Assembly: GCA_023055355.1 (NCBI GenBank) | Contig: JALJCS010000001.1 | Span: forward strand, 71,217,381-71,281,380 | Length of the DNA: 64,000 nucleotides | From: Agelaius tricolor | Taxonomy: Eukaryota; Chordata; Aves; Passeriformes; Icteridae | Direction: 5' to 3' | Shown: positions 59,346-64,000 of the stretch, in pieces | Layout: each line of letters starts with the position of its first letter | Numbering within the stretch: the stretch's first letter is position 1 | The notes under the pieces: generated by a model | What the model was told of the DNA's origin: nothing | The model's database searches: none | The model's input: the letters and a program-made list of their open reading frames with translations, nothing else | Position numbers and translations under genes: made by a program

Positions 59346-60220
59346 TGAACTTGTTATGGAAATATAAATTCAAATTCAAATGCTTCCTAGCCCCAGGAGG
59401 TGGATTGGCATGTTATAAAGTGGCATTATTTCTTTGCTTGTTTCTGGGCAGTTGCTGTTTAAGGAGAGTTGGGTAGTTTGGTGAGGCAGCCTGCTAGAAT
59501 CAGTGGGTGAGAGGTTGCTCTGGCCTAAATGGTTGTATCTCTCAGTTCAGAAGCAGGGAGGAAGCTTTAGGCAGGTGAGATGAGAAATGCAGACCTGGCA
59601 CTGGGTGTGAGGTAAACGACCCCCTGAGTACCAGCTGAGTCTCCTTCAGCTGGTAAAATAAATGACCAGATCAGGTTCTGCTCTGTTCATGCTGGTGTGA
59701 AGGAAACTTTCCTGTCTCACCACCCAGGAGGCCTCTGACAGTCATGCCCCAGCACCAGAGACTGTCACTGAGGGGACCAAAGCCATTGTGGGCAGCTGCC
59801 CCACTCCACTCCCTACACACACCATGCTCACAGCCAGACCAGGTTTCCTTACCAGCTTGGCACTGGGTTTCCCATAGTGGAGTCTCAGGCCTCCGGGTCT
59901 TTAAAGCACTTTAATCATGGCACAGTAGCACAGAAGCAGCTCAAGCTGGGTGCCTCTGAGGAGGTAACCCAAACAATTGGGTCCCTGGGATTTTGTGTCC
60001 TTTCTGTCTATGCACATGATGACTGGAGTGTCATCTTAAGTGTCCAGTCAGCTGGCTGGTGCCACAGGTCCCTGTGCCCTTTGCTGTGCAAGGCTTGGCA
60101 CCATGCTTGGGACTCCCAGCACTTCCCCACAGCCTGCAGCTCCCTCCCATTGCAGCTGCTCCCTGAGCTGTCTGCACTGAATGTGTTCCTCCACACTGGA
60201 ACTATTTCACATTTCACTGT
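59346..60220. other. Unassigned stretch specific to copy 2
   Basis: No gene recognised. The half from about 59820 to 60220 (TTAAAGCACTTTAATCATGG, AACCCAAACAATTGGGTCCC) looks retroelement-derived, but I cannot name the family. This stretch accounts for part of the greater length of the second unit. Confidence 0.35.
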
Positions 60221-60740
60221 CACGGTGAGTTGTCCTTGGGCAGCTCTCAGAGTCCCACTCAGTCACTCCTTGACTCTCACTCTGGAATAGGACAGGGGTG
60301 GCAAATAAGATGGAACTGCTCATGACTCAAGATGAAGACCTGGGAATCACTCCCCAGTTATCCTCACAGACAAAACAAAGACTTGACACAGGGAAAATCA
60401 GTTTAATTTATTGCCTGTTGAAAACAGAGTAGGATGATATAGAACACGGACGAAACTAGAATATTTGATCTTCACCCCCCAATAATCTCAGGCTCAATTT
60501 AACTCATTCAGAGATTCTCTACTGCATCCTCTCCTCAGGAGCATAGGAGGAGAGGGAATGTTGTTGTCAGTTCATAAAAAGTTGTCTCCTTCACTCTTCT
60601 CCTGCTCCAGCATGGCTCTGTCCCATGGCCTGCAGTCCTTCAGGACTTCTCTTTTCCCAGAGGAGCCACAATGGTCACTGATGAGATGAGCAATGTCTGG
60701 TGTTGGGTCCATTGTAGTGCCTGGAACTGGCTTTTCCCTG
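60221..60740 (-). mobile_element. LTR-like avian repeat, third copy
   Basis: Begins CACGGTGAGTTGTCC and shares the order of blocks with the copies at 53727 and 58494: ACTCAAGATGAAGACCTGGG, CAGTTTAATTTATTGCC, GAGTAGGATGATATAG, CAGTTCATAAAAAGTTGTCT and GCTCCAGCATGGC. It is strongly diverged from both. Orientation is inferred as minus. Confidence 0.5.
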
Positions 60741-61018
60741 CATGGGACAGCCTTGACCTCACCTGGTTGAGATGACACAGGCCCCCAATGCAGCTCCTGG
60801 CACAGACACCCTGTACATCTGCCTGTGGGTGACAGTGAGATGAAGCTGTGGCTTCATCCCATGCTGCACCTAGCACAAAACCCGCCTTCCTGGGGCTGTA
60901 TCTGAGCCAGAGTGCACTGGGAAAAGCCAATCTCATCTCCAGGTCAGGGCAGGCCAGGAGAGCAGTCCCACAGAGCAGGCAGTCCCGTCCTTGCAGGCAG
61001 TGGGGTGCAGAGGACATG

Positions 61019-61457
61019 CAGGGCTGGAGTGGGAAGGGGGCTCTGCACCCCCTGAGCTCCCCGGGGCCATTCCTGCCTTGCTCTTTGTGGCTCAGTGACC
61101 ACCTCTGGTGAGTGACAGGGCTCAGCAAGTTCACACTGAGCTATCAGCCACTGCCAGGCACTGATACAGCCCATAATATATGCCACAGCACAGGGCCACA
61201 GCAGAAGGAAAGGTAAACCAAAATAGAGAGAAACCTATTCATTGCAACCATTTCATTCTGTGAGTACCAAAACATTTGTGGCTGGTTGGCAGTGTTGTTA
61301 TTCCAGTTTTTGCAGCCAGTTTGTGTTCCAGTCTTGCACATTTTTCTGTTCTGTTAAGAGTTTAGAAATTTGGGAGAAAATAAAGGCCTTGCTGGTCCTC
61401 AGAGATGAAAGGACCTGGGTGCAGCTCAGTTGAATTTCCGATTATGGCAAATTCAAT
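61019..61457. other. Insertion specific to copy 2
   Basis: About 440 bp interrupts the homology between GAGGACATGC and TGTAAGTC, which are contiguous in copy 1 near 54267. It contains AATAAAGGCC near 61378, but no recognised gene. It could instead be ancestral sequence lost from copy 1. Confidence 0.5.
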
Positions 61458-61517
61458 GTGTAAGTCTTGTCATGTTCAATAAGAACTTTCAGAGTCACAG
61501 TATCACAACTAATGCAT

Positions 61518-61523
61518 TTTATT
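61518..61523 (-). promoter_or_regulatory. Candidate polyadenylation signal, TAS2R copy 2
   Basis: AATAAA on the minus strand, about 860 bp past the receptor stop, preserved at the matching place in copy 1. Confidence 0.4.
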
Positions 61524-62382
61524 GTAGAAATACATATTTGGAATTGCTACTAATAAATGCACTCAGTGGACTAGCTGTAAAAAATATTTATGAAAAAAGA
61601 AGAAAGTAAGGAAGAGCAATGGGTAATTCATTAATTCAACTTCACCACCAGGTAGGCCTATGAACAGAATTTCACCAGGGTACAATCTGACAAAATCAAA
61701 AGAGCAAATCTTTACAAAGAGGTGTTCCCTGCTTTGAGGAGGAGAGCAAAGCAATCCTATTGTCCTGTCTTCACTGTGGGGTCATAGTCTCATCCTCTGC
61801 CAGGGAGGATTTGAAATGCCAAATTGATAGTTTTGGGAGAAATGCAGGAGTGGCTGCTGTCAAAATACCTCCTTGCTGCCATGGTGAATGGTGGGGGGCA
61901 GCCAGCTGCTGGGGAGATGAGGGATACCCAGGGTTCTGATGGCAAAGGCTGTGAGCCTTGGGCAGAGGCTGAACACTTAATTAGCATCACTCCCTCTTCC
62001 TCTGGGCCCAGGCAGAGGTAAAGGGGCTCTGCCTGATGATCCATCAGCCCACCAGCAGACTCTCATGCCCAAATTAATCCCTTCACCACACAGGGGCTTA
62101 GGCATCGTTCCTACCATCAGGGCTAAATGACTTTGTTAATAACAAAAATATATCTCAACGTTTAGCTAAATCTAAATATGATAATAATGTACTATGAGAA
62201 TAAAATTTAGCTCGCAATAATTTAGCTCAAAAGATACAAATGAAGTTTTCATAACTTGGATGTTGGAGAGTGAACATCAGTATCATCTACACTGCCTGGA
62301 GAGCTGCATCAGAAATGAAATTACTTGTTTTCTACAGTAAAAGATCAACATTTTGCATGGGCTCCAGCTTCTCTCACAGATC

Positions 62383-63336
62383 CTACTTCATGAAAAACTC
62401 CCACTTCACAGAGGAGAGAATCTTCAGCAGTGCCTTTTCCAGCTTGGGATTGCTGAAAATCAGAATAAGGGAATGAACACCTGGAAAAGCATACAAATAT
62501 ATGTGTATAAGGAGTGTCATGATATTTTCTTTCTTCGTGGTATAAAGTATTGACAAGATCAAACATACAAAGTTGATGCTGTACATCACTAAGAAGGAGA
62601 GGACAGATTTCATGGCTCTGATGTGGGCATCCATGTTGAGGTCCTTCATGGAGTTGGTCTCCATCATGCGCTTGTGTCTCCAGAGAGAAAAGAGAAGGAA
62701 AACAGCAGAAAAGATGACTACCATGAATGAGGCAGCAAATACAAGGCCAGCAAGAAAATGAGAAGAGAAAAGATGTTTATCCTTTCTGATAGTTACTTCC
62801 CAAAAGTTTTCTTGGCAGGTGGAAGTGATGTTGTTCTTCTGCAGAGTTTCATGGAGGACATAGGTAACAATGACCATAGCCAGGGCTAAAATCTCTGTCC
62901 CCAACAAGAGCCAGGGCACCATCCTGTCAATTTTTACTTTCAGGTAGATGAAGAAGGTGTTCCTGAAATTGGCAATTTTTATGCAGTAGAAACCACAAAG
63001 ACAGGCTGAGACCCACAAGTTGGAATAATTAAAAGACGTTCCAAACGATGCAAGGACTTGAAGTATGGTTTGAACATGAAGAAAATTGGGAAAAATTTTT
63101 GAAATGAAGTGGTATACCCATGCAAAGCATAAAAAGGAAATCCTGGAGCATCCCAGCAGCAGCAAGATCTTCTCATTAGAGTTCAGAGATTTCTTTTTGA
63201 CCCAGGCAATGCAAAGCACACAAACGATGAAAGCATTTATCCACGTGCCAGCAAACACCTCCAGGGTGATGATGGCCAAAGCCATGGCCCCATAGGAAGT
63301 GACATTGGATTGCTGTGGAGGGTGAGAAGCTTCCAT
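62383..63336 (-). CDS. TAS2R: Bitter taste receptor, TAS2R family, copy 2
   Basis: An intact 317-residue seven-transmembrane receptor, differing from copy 1 at six residues: T53S, L77F, S90T, G300E, V314F and S315F (copy 1 to copy 2). Three changes are in the cytoplasmic tail and the rest at or near TM2 and TM3, so ligand range may be similar. TM3 motif LWVSACLCGFYCIKIANF, TM7 HSLILIFSNPKL and both glycosylation sequons are kept. The start MEASHPP has the same ACCATGG context, and the upstream open frame again lacks an ATG. Both copies are intact, so neither shows decay. Copy 2 has no LTR insertion downstream. Confidence 0.93.
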   Translation of the reverse strand: MEASHPPQQSNVTSYGAMALAIITLEVFAGTWINAFIVCVLCIAWVKKKSLNSNEKILLLLGCSRISFLCFAWVYHFISKIFPNFLHVQTILQVLASFGTSFNYSNLWVSACLCGFYCIKIANFRNTFFIYLKVKIDRMVPWLLLGTEILALAMVIVTYVLHETLQKNNITSTCQENFWEVTIRKDKHLFSSHFLAGLVFAASFMVVIFSAVFLLFSLWRHKRMMETNSMKDLNMDAHIRAMKSVLSFLVMYSINFVCLILSILYTTKKENIMTLLIHIYLYAFPGVHSLILIFSNPKLEKALLKILSSVKWEFFMK

Positions 63337-63443
63337 GGTGCGAGCTGGGGAGCAGAGCTGTGCTGGCCAAGGGGGCTGTGGCAGCAGAGGCTGAGGCAGG
63401 TCAGTGGCTGCTGCTGGTGGAGAGTCAGGGATGGCAAGAGGAG

Positions 63444-63451
63444 CTTTATAG
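63444..63451 (-). promoter_or_regulatory. TATA box of TAS2R copy 2
   Basis: CTATAAAG on the minus strand, with the same spacing to the ATG as in copy 1. Confidence 0.55.
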
Positions 63452-63455
63452 AGCA

Positions 63456-63456
<1 letters not shown>

Positions 63457-63489
<33 letters not shown>
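63457..63489 (-). repeat. (CAG)11 tract upstream of TAS2R copy 2
   Basis: The same eleven CAG units as in copy 1, directly upstream of the TATA box. Identical length in both copies points to recent duplication or recent homogenisation. Confidence 0.9.
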
Positions 63490-63490
<1 letters not shown>

Positions 63491-63753
63491 GGGGATTTTG
63501 GTGCCGCTGCTGCTGTGGGCACAGGGCAGGTGCAGGGATGTAAATGTGCTGGGTATCCCCTTACCCGGGGCCAGTGTCACTCTTGACTATTTGAATGTTG
63601 GTTTGGGGGGGCTGTGCTGGGTGACACAAACAGTGGAGATGTTTTTCTGCAGTGGAGAGTGTTTTGATTTTGATACTGATCCCTGTTTGATCAGTGTCAG
63701 GCTTCAGGATCTGGGTTCTTCTGTCCCCTTTTTTGCCTATGATGATCACTCAG

Positions 63754-64000
63754 AGTGGGGTTTGCACTGTGCAAAGCACATCCAGAGCTGTGAGATTTGT
63801 GATCAAGTCATGGAATTCTACTCTGAAAAACATTTATATTGCTCTGCTCTACCCTTTGTGTCTTTTCCTACCAGTCTGAGCTCAATACAGGCCAAGGGAA
63901 TATGTAGATATTTTCTACATAAAGTAGTTCAGGGCATTATCTTTGTTGCCATCTGATTTTAGACACTATTTTAAGTTTTGAATTATACAAGATTAAAAAT
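63754..64000. other. Unique sequence beyond the duplication
   Basis: Sequence past the right breakpoint of block B. A plus-strand open frame entering from the duplicated part ends at 63956; it shows no family features. Nothing else was recognised. Confidence 0.5.

Larger units (their letters stand above)
60902..63753. repeat. Duplicated block B, copy 2 (contains TAS2R copy 2)
   Basis: Homologous to 54150-57148; in the receptor region the offset is 6605. It lacks the 588-bp LTR of copy 1 and has its own insertion at 61019-61457. Similarity is highest from about 62.1 kb to the right end. Confidence 0.9.

Noticed and set aside
55778..63522. Explaining the two TAS2R copies as an uncollapsed haplotype duplicate
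   Set aside because: Different insertions, different spacers and steps in identity favour real tandem units, though long reads are needed to be certain.
1..64000. CRISPR arrays, bacterial operons or ribosomal RNA genes
   Set aside because: None seen; the window is vertebrate nuclear DNA.

Overview
The window is vertebrate nuclear DNA, almost certainly from a bird and most plausibly a songbird. The repeats are avian in type: CR1 LINE pieces, ERVL-type LTRs, and an ERV whose primer-binding site matches the tRNA-Trp class used by avian retroviruses. The genes have spliced exons with GT/AG ends, and the gene order PDSS2 then BEND3, both on the same strand, matches the order known from human 6q21. 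There is no bacterial or organellar content. A recent tandem duplication of bitter taste receptor genes also fits a passerine.

Layout. Positions 1-8512 are the last intron of PDSS2. Its terminal coding exon is at 8513-8671 (+), followed by a 3' UTR. From about 9.6 to 22.3 kb is intergenic DNA holding a decayed ERVL provirus (one LTR, leader and broken gag, 11.3-14.3 kb) and a trinucleotide microsatellite. A CpG island of about 2.1 kb (22.3-24.4 kb) carries the BEND3 promoter and a noncoding first exon with a strong splice donor at 23456. BEND3 coding exons lie at 32200-32233, 32665-32885 and 37800-40067 (+). Together they encode an 840-residue protein with four BEN domains.

From 40.4 to 48.2 kb no gene was recognised. 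From 48.2 to 52.9 kb the DNA is repeat-rich: a CR1 reverse transcriptase fragment, a tandem array with a period of about 340-360 bp, and a 2.4-kb LTR element inserted into that array on the minus strand. It has two LTRs, a polypurine tract and a primer-binding site, but no recognisable genes.

From 52.9 to 63.75 kb is a segmental tandem duplication. Each copy has a noncoding block A and a block B containing one intact single-exon TAS2R gene on the minus strand (55778-56731 and 62383-63336). The two receptors differ at 6 of 317 residues. Each has an ACCATGG start, a TATA box about 110 bp upstream, and an 11-unit CAG tract directly upstream of the TATA box. The copies are told apart by an LTR insertion of about 588 bp only in copy 1, an insertion of about 440 bp only in copy 2, and diverged LTR-like repeats between the blocks.

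The genes are not a functional unit. PDSS2 makes the ubiquinone side chain in mitochondria, BEND3 is a nuclear chromatin repressor, and the TAS2Rs are chemosensory GPCRs. Their association is positional: BEND3 and the TAS2R pair are tail-to-tail. All family calls come from reading translations and remembered family features; no database search was run.
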